NCBI GenBank assembly: GCA_017403155.1
Contig: JAFQOP010000005.1
Location: 22,140-86,139 of the forward strand
Length of the DNA: 64,000 nt
From: Clostridia bacterium
GTDB lineage: Bacteria; Bacillota; Clostridia; Oscillospirales; CAG-272
Direction: 5' to 3'
Below, piece after piece: positions 57,742 to 64,000 of the stretch. Made by a program: the position numbers and the translations under genes. Every line of letters starts with the position of its first letter. The stretch's first letter is position 1. The notes beneath the pieces were generated by a model. That model saw nothing but the letters and a program-made list of their open reading frames with translations. It searched no databases and was not told where the DNA came from.

Positions 57742-58752
57742 TTAAGGACGCATGCCTCCATTTTTGTATATCTGCATTATGAGTCTGTGAGTCACAAGTG
57801 CTTCCTCACCCGAAAGCTCAAGGGGCTCCTCACCGAGGCAGGCGCGGTAGAACTGCGCTACCTGGCGGATATGCATATTGCCCCAATAGTCCTTGCAGCC
57901 CTCATAGCTCTCGTGGCACTCGTCCTGATGAGCCTCTTCAACGGTGCCGTCGTTATAGTAGATGTAGGCGTCGTCATAGCCGAATATGACCTTCGCCTTT
58001 TCGCAATAGAGGCGAATCTCGATGGGCTCGTCGAAGCCGTAGTTGTTCATACAGTAGAAGGCATATCTCGCGCCTCCCTTATAGGTGATGAGTCCCTCTG
58101 CGGTATCCTCGACCTTTACTATATCGTGACCGCGGTTTGCCATAGAGCAGCTGAGGCTCTCTATCTCATCGTCTACTATCCAGTGGACGAGGTCGATGGA
58201 ATGGATTGCCTGGTCGATAACGACACCGCCGCCCTCCTTGTCCCAGGTTCCCTTCCAGTCGCTCTCGGAGTAGTAGTCATCGGAGCGAGACCAGGTGAGC
58301 ACCGAGCGAGCGGAAATAATCCTTCCGAGCTTGCCCGCCTCCTTTGCGCGCTTTACAAGCTGGGCGGAGTTGTTGTATCTACACTGCGAAACGACACCGA
58401 AGAGTACACCCGCCTCCTTCGCCGCGGCGACTGCGCGCTCCGCGCTCTCAAGGTCAATGTCCATCGGCTTTTCGGTGAGGACGTTTACCCCGTGACGAAA
58501 GGCAGCGATAGCAACCTTCGAATGTATGTAGTGAGGAAGGCAAAGATGAACGGCGTCGAGCTTCTCGCACTCGAGCATTTCCTCATAATCATAATAAGCC
58601 TTAATGCCGTATTTTGCCGCAACCGCGTCAGCACGCTCGCGCTTTATATCGCAGCACGCCACCAGCTCTGCGCACTCAAGCACCTCTGCCGAAACAAGAT
58701 GCATAACCGATATTCTGCCGCAGCCTATAATTCCTACTCTTAGCTTTTTCAT
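57742..58752 (-). CDS. Gfo/Idh/MocA-family oxidoreductase
   Basis: A 336-aa protein. VGIIGCGRISVMHLVSAE at the N-terminus, LDAVHLCLPHYIHSKVA, NVLTEKPMDIDLESAE (catalytic Lys), GGGVVIDQAIHSIDLVHWI (His-containing substrate motif) and KDYWGNMHIRQVAQFYRA. A typical sugar or cyclitol dehydrogenase of this family. Monocistronic; its promoter carries two palindromes (see 58776-58819), implying a dedicated repressor encoded elsewhere. About 215 bp of AT-rich sequence separates it from the RyR operon. Confidence 0.93.
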   Translation of the reverse strand: MKKLRVGIIGCGRISVMHLVSAEVLECAELVACCDIKRERADAVAAKYGIKAYYDYEEMLECEKLDAVHLCLPHYIHSKVAIAAFRHGVNVLTEKPMDIDLESAERAVAAAKEAGVLFGVVSQCRYNNSAQLVKRAKEAGKLGRIISARSVLTWSRSDDYYSESDWKGTWDKEGGGVVIDQAIHSIDLVHWIVDDEIESLSCSMANRGHDIVKVEDTAEGLITYKGGARYAFYCMNNYGFDEPIEIRLYCEKAKVIFGYDDAYIYYNDGTVEEAHQDECHESYEGCKDYWGNMHIRQVAQFYRACLGEEPLELSGEEALVTHRLIMQIYKNGGMRP

Positions 58753-58775
58753 AGTACACCTGCTTATATTTAGTC

Positions 58776-58819
58776 ATGTAGCGTTTCCGCTACATAAGAG
58801 TTTAGCACCCTTTTGGGTG
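58776..58819 (-). promoter_or_regulatory. Two palindromic operator candidates
   Basis: A perfect palindrome with ATGTAGCG arms around TTTC at 58776-58795 lies just downstream of the -10. A second, CACCCTTTTGGGTG at 58806-58819, sits between -10 and -35. The first could also form an mRNA 5' hairpin. Confidence 0.6.
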
Positions 58820-58827
58820 AATGTCAA
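58799..58827 (-). promoter_or_regulatory. Promoter of the 57.7-kb Gfo/Idh gene
   Basis: Perfect TTGACA, 17-bp spacer, TAAACT on the minus strand. Confidence 0.8.
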
Positions 58828-58923
58828 CCGAAAAAAACGTTTTTTCTATTTTTTCTCTTGCAGAGAAATAAATCAGCAAGACACTCCTTGTATGAGATAA
58901 AGCTCTACCCGGTCGGATGACGC

Positions 58924-59409
58924 TCACGAGAGAATACCGAGGGGGTCGGACTCAACTGTGAAGAGTCTCTTCGGATACCAGTAGCACTCGTTCGACTCAT
59001 CAAGAACGTAATAATACTGCAACGCACTGTCCGCCCTTGTGGCAATATAGCATTTTCCCTCCTGCACATCCCCGCAGCCACCGACGGCAATGCAGCGAAC
59101 GGTTGCTCTTCTATCACATAAAACGCCTTGACCGTCGCTGATTATACAGAAGTCTGACAGCGGCAGGTGGGTCTGCACCTCGCCGCGCTCGTCCTCTACC
59201 TCAAGCACATTTCTGACTCCCTCGCAGAAGTCGAGAAAAAAGGCACGGTATTCCCTATCGCGGACAAATCGCGAGCACTTGGGCTCACAGCACTCTCGCC
59301 ACCTCGGGCACTGATGACAGTATAACCAATCGTGGCAATTTACACCCGAGATATACTCTTCCCCATTTCCGACGAATTTTACCGTCGCGTATGCTGAATA
59401 CTTTTCCAT
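58924..59409 (-). CDS. Cysteine-rich protein of unknown function
   Basis: A 161-aa protein I do not recognise. The N-terminal third has a dense Cys/His group, HDWLYCHQCPRWRECCEPKC (about 26-45), suggesting a metal-binding knuckle. The rest is a beta-rich domain (HLPLSDFCIISDGQGVL, VRCIAVGGCGDVQEGKCY, YWYPKRLFTVES). No signal peptide or TM helix. Own consensus promoter (TTGACT/TATCAT). The neighbours give no hint. Confidence 0.7.
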   Translation of the reverse strand: MEKYSAYATVKFVGNGEEYISGVNCHDWLYCHQCPRWRECCEPKCSRFVRDREYRAFFLDFCEGVRNVLEVEDERGEVQTHLPLSDFCIISDGQGVLCDRRATVRCIAVGGCGDVQEGKCYIATRADSALQYYYVLDESNECYWYPKRLFTVESDPLGILS

Positions 59410-59449
59410 AATTCAATTCGCTCCGCAAGATGGGAGCATTTTTTATTTT

Positions 59450-59478
59450 ATGATAGCACAAAGTGTAAATTAAGTCAA
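59450..59478 (-). promoter_or_regulatory. Promoter of the Cys-rich protein gene
   Basis: TTGACT, 17-bp spacer, TATCAT on the minus strand. Confidence 0.65.
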
Positions 59479-59504
59479 CAGATGTATGCTTATATTTAGC
59501 TCTT

Positions 59505-59700
59505 CATTTTATAGTATCAGCGACATCTTGCATACCGCAGATGCGGTATCGGGCGTTAAGCCGCGGGTATCGGCTTTTAGAAAACTGAGGCGGAACGGTT
59601 GCAACAAGCTTCTCGCGCGGTAGCCCATTCACAGTCGTTTGCATAGCAAACAATGACCGGTAAGCTGATTTCGCTATAGTTCGAGCCCAAAGTGGTTTGA
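59505..59700. repeat. Palindrome-rich noncoding element
   Basis: No credible gene in 59410-59773. The stretch has GATACCGCATCTGCGGTAT-type arms near 59530-59551, a CCGCGG motif, and GTTTGCATAGCAAAC. A translated minus-strand frame is Arg/Ser/Tyr-rich and lacks a ribosome-binding site. It resembles intergenic repeat elements; copy number elsewhere cannot be seen here. Confidence 0.45.
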
Positions 59701-59707
59701 GAAAAAG

Positions 59708-59742
59708 AAAAAGCAGCCCTTTTCTAAGCTGCTTTTTGTGTT
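59708..59742 (-). terminator. Terminator of the small membrane protein operon
   Basis: Minus strand AAAAAGCAGC, an 11-nt loop, GCTGCTTTTTC. Confidence 0.85.
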
Positions 59743-59773
59743 TGGAGGTCAAAATGACAACTCGGTAACCAGC

Positions 59774-60241
59774 TCACTTTAAGCCAATTTCTTCTCTTCT
59801 TATCTGCTCCTCTAATTCTTTTTTCTCTCTGTTTATTCTCTCTTGAATTGCATTTCCACGTATAACTTTGAATACAACACCACCGATAATGTACGCAAGA
59901 ATATAAGGTACGATTCCAATCAATTTCCAATATGATGACAGAAAAAAGATCAAAGGAATTTCAAAAGGAATACAAAACAAAAATGAATGCTTTAAATACG
60001 AATATTGACAAGCTTGTTCTTCCTCCGTTAGACGAACCGTATTTCCGACAGAATAAGCAGTATCGCCGACAGTATCATTTTTTGCAGTGACTTTAAACAA
60101 CGTTATTTGAAAAAGCATCAGAATGATAAGAAAAGCAGGAAGCGCCGATAATATATGTAATTCTATATGTTCAGTAAACATTAACAAGAAAGTAATATTT
60201 AAAACAATATGACAAGCGTAATAAATAATAAGCCTTTTCAT
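59774..60241 (-). CDS. Small polytopic membrane protein of unknown function
   Basis: A 155-aa protein with four predicted TM helices: about 5-22 (IIYYACHIVLNITFLLMF), 27-48 (LHILSALPAFLIILMLFQITL), about 88-107 (FLFCIPFEIPLIFFLSSYW) and 110-130 (IGIVPYILAYIIGGVVFKVI). A charged C-terminal helix (NREKKELEEQIRREEIGLK) follows. AGGAG precedes the ATG. It is AT-richer than the core genes and 20 bp downstream of the four-helix-bundle gene, so a co-transcribed accessory pair is likely. Function unknown. Confidence 0.72.
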   Translation of the reverse strand: MKRLIIYYACHIVLNITFLLMFTEHIELHILSALPAFLIILMLFQITLFKVTAKNDTVGDTAYSVGNTVRLTEEEQACQYSYLKHSFLFCIPFEIPLIFFLSSYWKLIGIVPYILAYIIGGVVFKVIRGNAIQERINREKKELEEQIRREEIGLK

Positions 60242-60261
60242 AACTTATTCTCCTATTTATA

Positions 60262-60606
60262 TTATCCCTTTAGTGTTTTAATAGAACTAATCAGCAGTAT
60301 TTTAATCTTAACTAATTTTTTGTGAACAGTAACAAAAAGTTGATCTTCAATCAATTCGGATTTTTTTAAAATTATTAGCCAATTTTCGGTTTCATTAGCT
60401 TCCTTAAGTGCTATTTCAAATTTTGAAATCATGTCAGCCCTGCTCTGAGGATGATTGCCTTCAGATATATTGGCGCTAATGCTCGTGCCACTTCTTTTGA
60501 TTTGGTCGGCAAATCCACGTTCTCCTTTGCTACCTAAAATACGAGCTACCTTTATTATATCTACCGCAAACTCCTGTGAAAGCTTTAATAAAATATTTTC
60601 TTTCAT
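60262..60606 (-). CDS. Four-helix-bundle protein (S23/IVP family)
   Basis: A 114-aa protein. I start at MKENILLKLSQEFAVDI. The family signature is present: GFADQIKRSGTSISANISEG (about 35-54), then SKFEIALKEANETENWLIIL. Members were first found inside 23S rRNA intervening sequences and also stand alone, as here; no rRNA is nearby. The -10 TATAAT is seven bases before the ATG, so the mRNA may be leaderless. Function of stand-alone members is unclear. Located by the edge of the mobile element and its repeats. Confidence 0.85.
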   Translation of the reverse strand: MKENILLKLSQEFAVDIIKVARILGSKGERGFADQIKRSGTSISANISEGNHPQSRADMISKFEIALKEANETENWLIILKKSELIEDQLFVTVHKKLVKIKILLISSIKTLKG

Positions 60607-60612
60607 ATTCAA

Positions 60613-60641
60613 ATTATAACACAAAAGACTCTGTTATGCAA
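60613..60641 (-). promoter_or_regulatory. Promoter giving a probable leaderless mRNA
   Basis: TTGCAT, 17-bp spacer, TATAAT on the minus strand; the expected start point coincides with the ATG at 60606, and no Shine-Dalgarno is present. Confidence 0.5.
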
Positions 60642-60653
60642 TATGCTTTATCA

Positions 60654-60880
60654 ATTCGAGCGCAGCGAGTTATAATGCAACTCCGTTGCTATCATTCGAA
60701 CGCAGCGAGTTATAATGCAACTCCGTTGCTATCATTCGAGCGCAGCGAGTTATAATGCAACTCCGTTGCTATCATTCGAGCGTAGCGAGTTATAATGCAA
60801 CTCCGTTGCTATCATTCGAGCGCAGCGAGTTATAATGCAACTCCGTTGCTATCATTCGAGCGCAGCGAGTTATAATTCAA
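60654..60880 (+). repeat. Five and a half 40-bp tandem repeats
   Basis: Copies start at 60654, 60694, 60734, 60774, 60814 and a partial at 60854. The unit begins ATTCGAGCGCAGCGAGTTAT and includes TATAAT and the small palindrome GCAACTCCGTTGC. Only single-base differences occur between copies (for example GAA for GAG in copy 2, TAG for CAG in copy 4). A degenerate inverted copy (ATAACTCGCTTCGCTCGAAT) lies at about 60921-60941. No spacers, so not CRISPR. Fills the 60625-60944 gap. Confidence 0.93.
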
Positions 60881-60944
60881 ATTCGCCGATGCGAATAACG
60901 ATATTTGCTATGCAAAATGATAACTCGCTTCGCTCGAATTATAT

Positions 60945-62468
60945 TCAAATTCTGACGAATTTGAAATAAAAAATCCAAGTCCGAAGACTTGGATTTTTTG
61001 GCTCCCCCGTGGAAGCTGTATTCGAAATTGAGAGAATACCCGAAGCTTCAAGCTCGGCAAAGGTTATTGTCTTTGTTCCCTTATTGTAATTGAATGTGAT
61101 GACCATCTTGTCATCGTATAAAAAGATGCGATTTACAAATGTGTCAATGAATCGGCGGCGGTGCTCAAACTTATTCGTATCAAACGTGCGAAAATGCTCA
61201 AGCCAACATGTGATCTGCTCTCTTGTAACAATAGGCTTAGCAAGTTCCTCTTTGGCAATTTGGATTCCAAGCTCAGACTTTCTTGCTTCAAGCTCGTCCA
61301 TACGTTTCTTTGTAGCATCGTTACAAATGCCCATTTGAATAGCGTTTACAAGGTTGCCAATTCCCTTCTCCACTTCCGCAAGCTGCTCGCGCAAACAAGG
61401 AAGAATGGGATTTTCTCGCCCTTGTATTTCCATCACGCAGTTGGCTATATACGCGACCGCGTCATCGTCGTGAACAAGTCTTTTGATTTCTTCTACCACA
61501 AGGTCTTCGATCCACGATTTGCGAACGGTCTTTTTGTCGCAACCAAGTTTGCGCTTAACGCCCGAACATTTGTAGTAACGATATACCGCTTCGTCTCTGC
61601 GTTTTCCGCTTTCACCTGCCATCATACGTTTACACTTTCCGCAGAACAGTTTTGTGGAAAGCAAATATTCTTCTTCGGCTTTGTGTCTTGCCGGAGCTTT
61701 TTTATTTGTTTCCATTCGCTCTTGAACTCTATCAAATAATTCTTGCGACACGATTCGTGGAATACCGTTAGGAATCACGATATCACGGAAAATATATTCA
61801 CCAAGGTAGCGACGATTCTTCAAAATATTGCTCACAACATTCTCGGAGATCACCGCGCCTTTGCGGTTGCGAACACCTCTTGTTTTCAGTTCGCTGACGA
61901 TCTCTTTCATCGTCATGCCATCTCTGTACATCTCATAGATCTCAACGATGATAGGAGCGTAAGTAGGGTCGATTTGATAATGACCATCCTCGGACGGAAC
62001 GTAGCCAAGAGGAACACTGCCGTTAACCTTGCATGCAAGCGCGTTCTCCGTCATACCGCGAAGTGTTTTCTCTGCAAGCTCTACTGAGTAATATTCTGCT
62101 ACGCCTTCAAGCAAGGACTCAAGTAAAATGCCTTCCGCGCCTTCGGAGATTGCTTCAGTTGCCGATACAACTTTCACTCCGTTCTTGCGGAGCACTCTCT
62201 TGTAATATGCCGAGTCGTATCTATCACGGGCAAAGCGGTCGAGCTTCCAAACGAGAACTACATCAAATGTTTTTGATGCACTATCCTTAATCATACGCTG
62301 AAAGTCAGGACGGTTATCAGTTTTAGCGGAAAACGCGCGGTCAATGTAGCTGCCGATAATATCAATGCCGTTTCGCTCGGCAAACGCTTTGCACTCTCTG
62401 ATCTGACCTTCTATCGATTCCTCACGCTGATTGTCCGAAGAATACCGAGCGTAAATAACTCCTCTCAT
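60945..62468 (-). CDS. Large serine recombinase of a mobile element
   Basis: A 507-aa site-specific recombinase. Resolvase domain with catalytic serine in GVIYARYSSDNQREESIEGQ (S10/S11), LDRFARDRYDSAYY; Recombinase domain at about 160-260 (VPLGYVPSEDGHYQIDP); zinc ribbon with LFCGKCKRMM and YYKCSGVKRKLGC; coiled coil near the C-terminus. The final 20 residues read through a terminator-like hairpin, so the 3' end may be altered by integration. It likely mediates excision/integration; the ATG overlaps the upstream TGA as ATGA. Confidence 0.92.
   Translation of the reverse strand: MRGVIYARYSSDNQREESIEGQIRECKAFAERNGIDIIGSYIDRAFSAKTDNRPDFQRMIKDSASKTFDVVLVWKLDRFARDRYDSAYYKRVLRKNGVKVVSATEAISEGAEGILLESLLEGVAEYYSVELAEKTLRGMTENALACKVNGSVPLGYVPSEDGHYQIDPTYAPIIVEIYEMYRDGMTMKEIVSELKTRGVRNRKGAVISENVVSNILKNRRYLGEYIFRDIVIPNGIPRIVSQELFDRVQERMETNKKAPARHKAEEEYLLSTKLFCGKCKRMMAGESGKRRDEAVYRYYKCSGVKRKLGCDKKTVRKSWIEDLVVEEIKRLVHDDDAVAYIANCVMEIQGRENPILPCLREQLAEVEKGIGNLVNAIQMGICNDATKKRMDELEARKSELGIQIAKEELAKPIVTREQITCWLEHFRTFDTNKFEHRRRFIDTFVNRIFLYDDKMVITFNYNKGTKTITFAELEASGILSISNTASTGEPKNPSLRTWIFYFKFVRI
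60968..60999 (-). terminator. Hairpin inside the recombinase 3' end
   Basis: AAAAAATCCAAGT, a short loop and ACTTGGATTTTTT. Usable as a minus-strand terminator but lying 21 bp before the stop codon of the recombinase frame. Confidence 0.75.
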
Positions 62469-62755
62469 GTTTCACCGCCTTCCCTTTTCTGCTTTTCTTC
62501 TTGTTCTTTCTTCCATTCTTCAAATACTTTCTTGCCCTCTTCCGTTTGGAAAAATGCGACAATATCGGGCAAGATCATTTCAGCAATCGCTTCAACTTTG
62601 TCTTTCGGGATGCCAAGCTCACCACGCTTGTCCGTAAGAATCTCTATAATTCTGCGGCGTAGTTCTTCCCAATTTACCTCGGTAAGATCCAAACAAACGC
62701 GAGAATAATTTTTATCTTTCAATAATTCAATTGCTCTGCGAACGATTTCTTTCAC
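62465..62755 (-). CDS. Small mobile-element protein of unknown function
   Basis: About 96 aa starting at GTG with GGATGGAG eight bases before; in-frame ATG codons at 62791 and 62809 lack suitable spacing. The sequence is helical and charged: VKEIVRRAIELLKDKNYS, LTEVNWEELRRRIIEILTD, AEMILPDIVAFFQTEEGKKV. It overlaps the end of the MobC-like gene and ends on the recombinase ATG. Probably an accessory of the element, perhaps helping the recombinase or relaxosome; no domain recognised. Confidence 0.65.
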   Translation of the reverse strand: MKEIVRRAIELLKDKNYSRVCLDLTEVNWEELRRRIIEILTDKRGELGIPKDKVEAIAEMILPDIVAFFQTEEGKKVFEEWKKEQEEKQKREGGET

Positions 62756-63152
62756 GTAATTTTCTCCATCCTTCCCCAAACAAAAATTCATACGGCAAAT
62801 GTCGGACATCCTCCGGATCTATCACCTCAAACGGATGCTGAATGGCTAATAGCATCTCATCACTCAACGCATCTACCTTTTGTGTCACCAATGCAATTTC
62901 TTCACTCGGAATTTCTCCGGACAACTTAATTTCTGCGGTCAGCGCTTTAAGATTTTTGTTCATCTCAAGCAATTGCTCTAACATATCTACATACTTTTCT
63001 GTCGGCAGTTTTGCGGGATGAAGAAACCAAAGCATCGTTCTCATATATTGACTCGGTGTCATTCCGCAAGCTTCGGCGGCAGTAAAAAAGCGATCACGTT
63101 CTGATTCCGATAGCCTGATTTCAAATCTTTTATCTTTATTTTCTCTTGACAT
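62727..63152 (-). CDS. MobC-like ribbon-helix-helix mobilization protein
   Basis: A 141-aa protein with AAAGGAG before its ATG. N-terminal ribbon-helix-helix with FEIRLSESERDRFFTAAEAC and GMTPSQYMRTMLW, as in MobC/relaxosome accessory proteins. A coiled-coil middle (MLEQLLEMNKNLKALTAEIK) and C-terminal tail follow. No relaxase gene is within the window, so it may lie beyond the end or be supplied in trans. Placed next to direct repeats that could be an oriT. Confidence 0.7.
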   Translation of the reverse strand: MSRENKDKRFEIRLSESERDRFFTAAEACGMTPSQYMRTMLWFLHPAKLPTEKYVDMLEQLLEMNKNLKALTAEIKLSGEIPSEEIALVTQKVDALSDEMLLAIQHPFEVIDPEDVRHLPYEFLFGEGWRKLRERNRSQSN

Positions 63153-63229
63153 TTATACTCCTTTATAAAATAAAACGGGGGTATGGGGTACTCCCCACAT
63201 CAAACGCTTTTGGATAGCATTTGAACGAT

Positions 63230-63353
63230 GTACGGACAAATGACGCCCAAAAGCAGTGCTTGCTGCGACTGATAGACAGCTCGCTGTCGTATTTGTACGG
63301 ACAAATAGCGCACAAGCGCGATGCTTGCTAAGACTGACAGACAGCGTTATACC
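63230..63353. repeat. Two imperfect direct repeats of about 58 bp, 65 bp apart
   Basis: Copies begin GTACGGACAAAT at 63230 and 63295 and share TGCTTGCT and GACTGA-AGACAGC segments at equal spacing. They lie between the MobC-like and LexA-like genes, in the 202-bp gap that also holds TGGGGTACTCCCCA at 63184-63197. Possible binding iterons or oriT for the mobilization protein. Confidence 0.7.
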
Positions 63354-63354
63354 C

Positions 63355-63960
63355 TCAAAGCTTCTTGATGACCTGCGTAGCAACCCCTTGTATCTGTACG
63401 TTGCGCTCAATGCGATCATCGTAATTGGGATTCTCTGCGTGCAGCAAATATGCTTTCTTATCGGGAAGATAAGTGATAGTTTTGAGCAACGTTTCATTTC
63501 CATTTACAAGGGCAACTGCATGATCTCCATCCCTGCAAGCGTTCTGCTCGCGCACGATAACAAGGTCGCCATCATCCACGCCGATGCCCGTCATCGAGTC
63601 ACCTTTCGCAGTAAGAATGAAAAACTTTCCGTCACCAACAAGTGCGGTGGGCAAAGGAATAATGTCTGCTTCTTCCACGTTCGGCTCACTCGGAAACCCG
63701 CAGGACACGGTGGAATCGTATCGAATCGCGGGCGTAGTTTCAAACATATTTCGAGAAAGATTTGTTCCGATGCTGCGTCGACCGTTGTACTCGATCTCTC
63801 CGTGTTCCTTCATATCGGTAAGATATCTCTGCACCGATGTCTTGGAGATACCCGTGCCCGCTGCAATGTCGCGCACTGTCGGTGACTTGCGGTTCTCCAT
63901 AAAATATTCGTCTATAAATTGGCGGATCGCCTCCGCCCTCTCGGGACTCCACTTATTCAT
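63355..63960 (-). CDS. LexA/UmuD-like self-cleaving repressor
   Basis: A 201-aa protein. I start at MNKWSPERAEAIRQF with CGGAGG five bases upstream. N-terminal winged helix (SPTVRDIAAGTGISKTSVQ); the cleavage site appears as SCGFPS (Cys-Gly, as in UmuD, rather than Ala-Gly); catalytic Ser in TAKGDSMTGIG; catalytic Lys in NETLLKTITY. It should repress the mobile element and be inactivated in the SOS response. A palindrome overlaps its upstream region. Confidence 0.92.
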   Translation of the reverse strand: MNKWSPERAEAIRQFIDEYFMENRKSPTVRDIAAGTGISKTSVQRYLTDMKEHGEIEYNGRRSIGTNLSRNMFETTPAIRYDSTVSCGFPSEPNVEEADIIPLPTALVGDGKFFILTAKGDSMTGIGVDDGDLVIVREQNACRDGDHAVALVNGNETLLKTITYLPDKKAYLLHAENPNYDDRIERNVQIQGVATQVIKKL

Positions 63961-63981
63961 AAATGCCTCCGATTTATTCAA

Positions 63982-63995
63982 GGTACAATTGTACC
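63982..63995. promoter_or_regulatory. Palindromic operator of the LexA-like repressor
   Basis: Perfect 14-bp palindrome GGTACAATTGTACC, 22 bp upstream of the repressor start. It contains TACAAT, a possible -10 for the gene, which would give autorepression. Confidence 0.7.
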
Positions 63996-64000
63996 GTGTA

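Noticed and set aside
59504-59752. 82-codon minus-strand frame in the palindrome-rich gap
   Set aside because: Arg/Ser/Tyr-rich, no ribosome-binding site, and it covers inverted repeats and a terminator.
60654-60880. CRISPR array
   Set aside because: Units are contiguous 40-bp tandem copies with no variable spacers, and no cas genes are present.

Overview
This window comes from a strictly anaerobic Gram-positive bacterium, most likely a gut-associated member of the Clostridia (Bacillota). The pointers are an NAD-linked group A [FeFe]-hydrogenase operon with its sensory accessory genes, a lysine riboswitch upstream of dapA, meso-diaminopimelate dehydrogenase, an S-layer-homology protein, BspA-type leucine-rich repeats, glycan-cleaving fucosidases and a hexosaminidase. 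Nearly every transcription unit also starts with a consensus sigma-A promoter with 17-bp spacing. I cannot name a genus from the sequence alone.

Layout. 1-7.2 kb: hydrogenase operon (ATPase fragment, HydS-like sensor, DRTGG, PHP, second ATPase, [2Fe-2S] protein, HydB, HydA); no NuoE/HydC-type gene is seen. 7.2-14.8 kb: fucose-glycan locus with GH29, a 41-aa peptide and a huge modular GH95 enzyme, divergent from an AraC regulator. 14.9-20 kb: TIR-domain protein, cysK plus a GH20-like enzyme, HD hydrolase and a sugar-phosphate isomerase/epimerase. 20.2-24.9 kb: copper-chaperone-like protein, CofE-like ligase, Na+-pumping decarboxylase beta subunit with an unusual gamma-like partner, and pyruvate kinase. 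25-29.3 kb: riboswitch-controlled dapA-dapB-ddh-lysA. 29.4-30.4 kb: a 43-aa peptide coupled to an RluA-type pseudouridine synthase.

30.4-40.9 kb is a minus-strand run: giant LRR protein, HPr-kinase-like ATPase, Wzz/BY-kinase fusion, a possible PD-(D/E)XK-like protein and a giant BadF/HgdC-type activase. 41-46.5 kb: SLH protein, a palindromic element beside tRNA-Lys, tyrS, a bifunctional NAD(P)HX repair enzyme and a cytidylate-kinase-like gene. 46.5-51.5 kb: membrane-anchored glycerophosphodiesterase and a Gfo/Idh/MocA plus isomerase operon divergent from an AraC regulator.

51.9-57.6 kb holds the best candidate for an undescribed system. It is a four-gene operon with its own promoter and terminator, encoding a membrane protein with two Rossmann-like regions and a C-terminal RyR domain, a CbxX-type AAA+ ATPase with an acidic linker, and two YbjN-like paralogs. 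57.7-60.6 kb has a Gfo/Idh/MocA gene with two palindromes in its promoter and small unknown genes. From 60.6 kb to the end is the edge of a mobile element: five and a half 40-bp tandem repeats, a large serine recombinase, a MobC-like protein, a 65-bp-spaced direct repeat (possible oriT) and a LexA/UmuD-like repressor with a palindromic operator.
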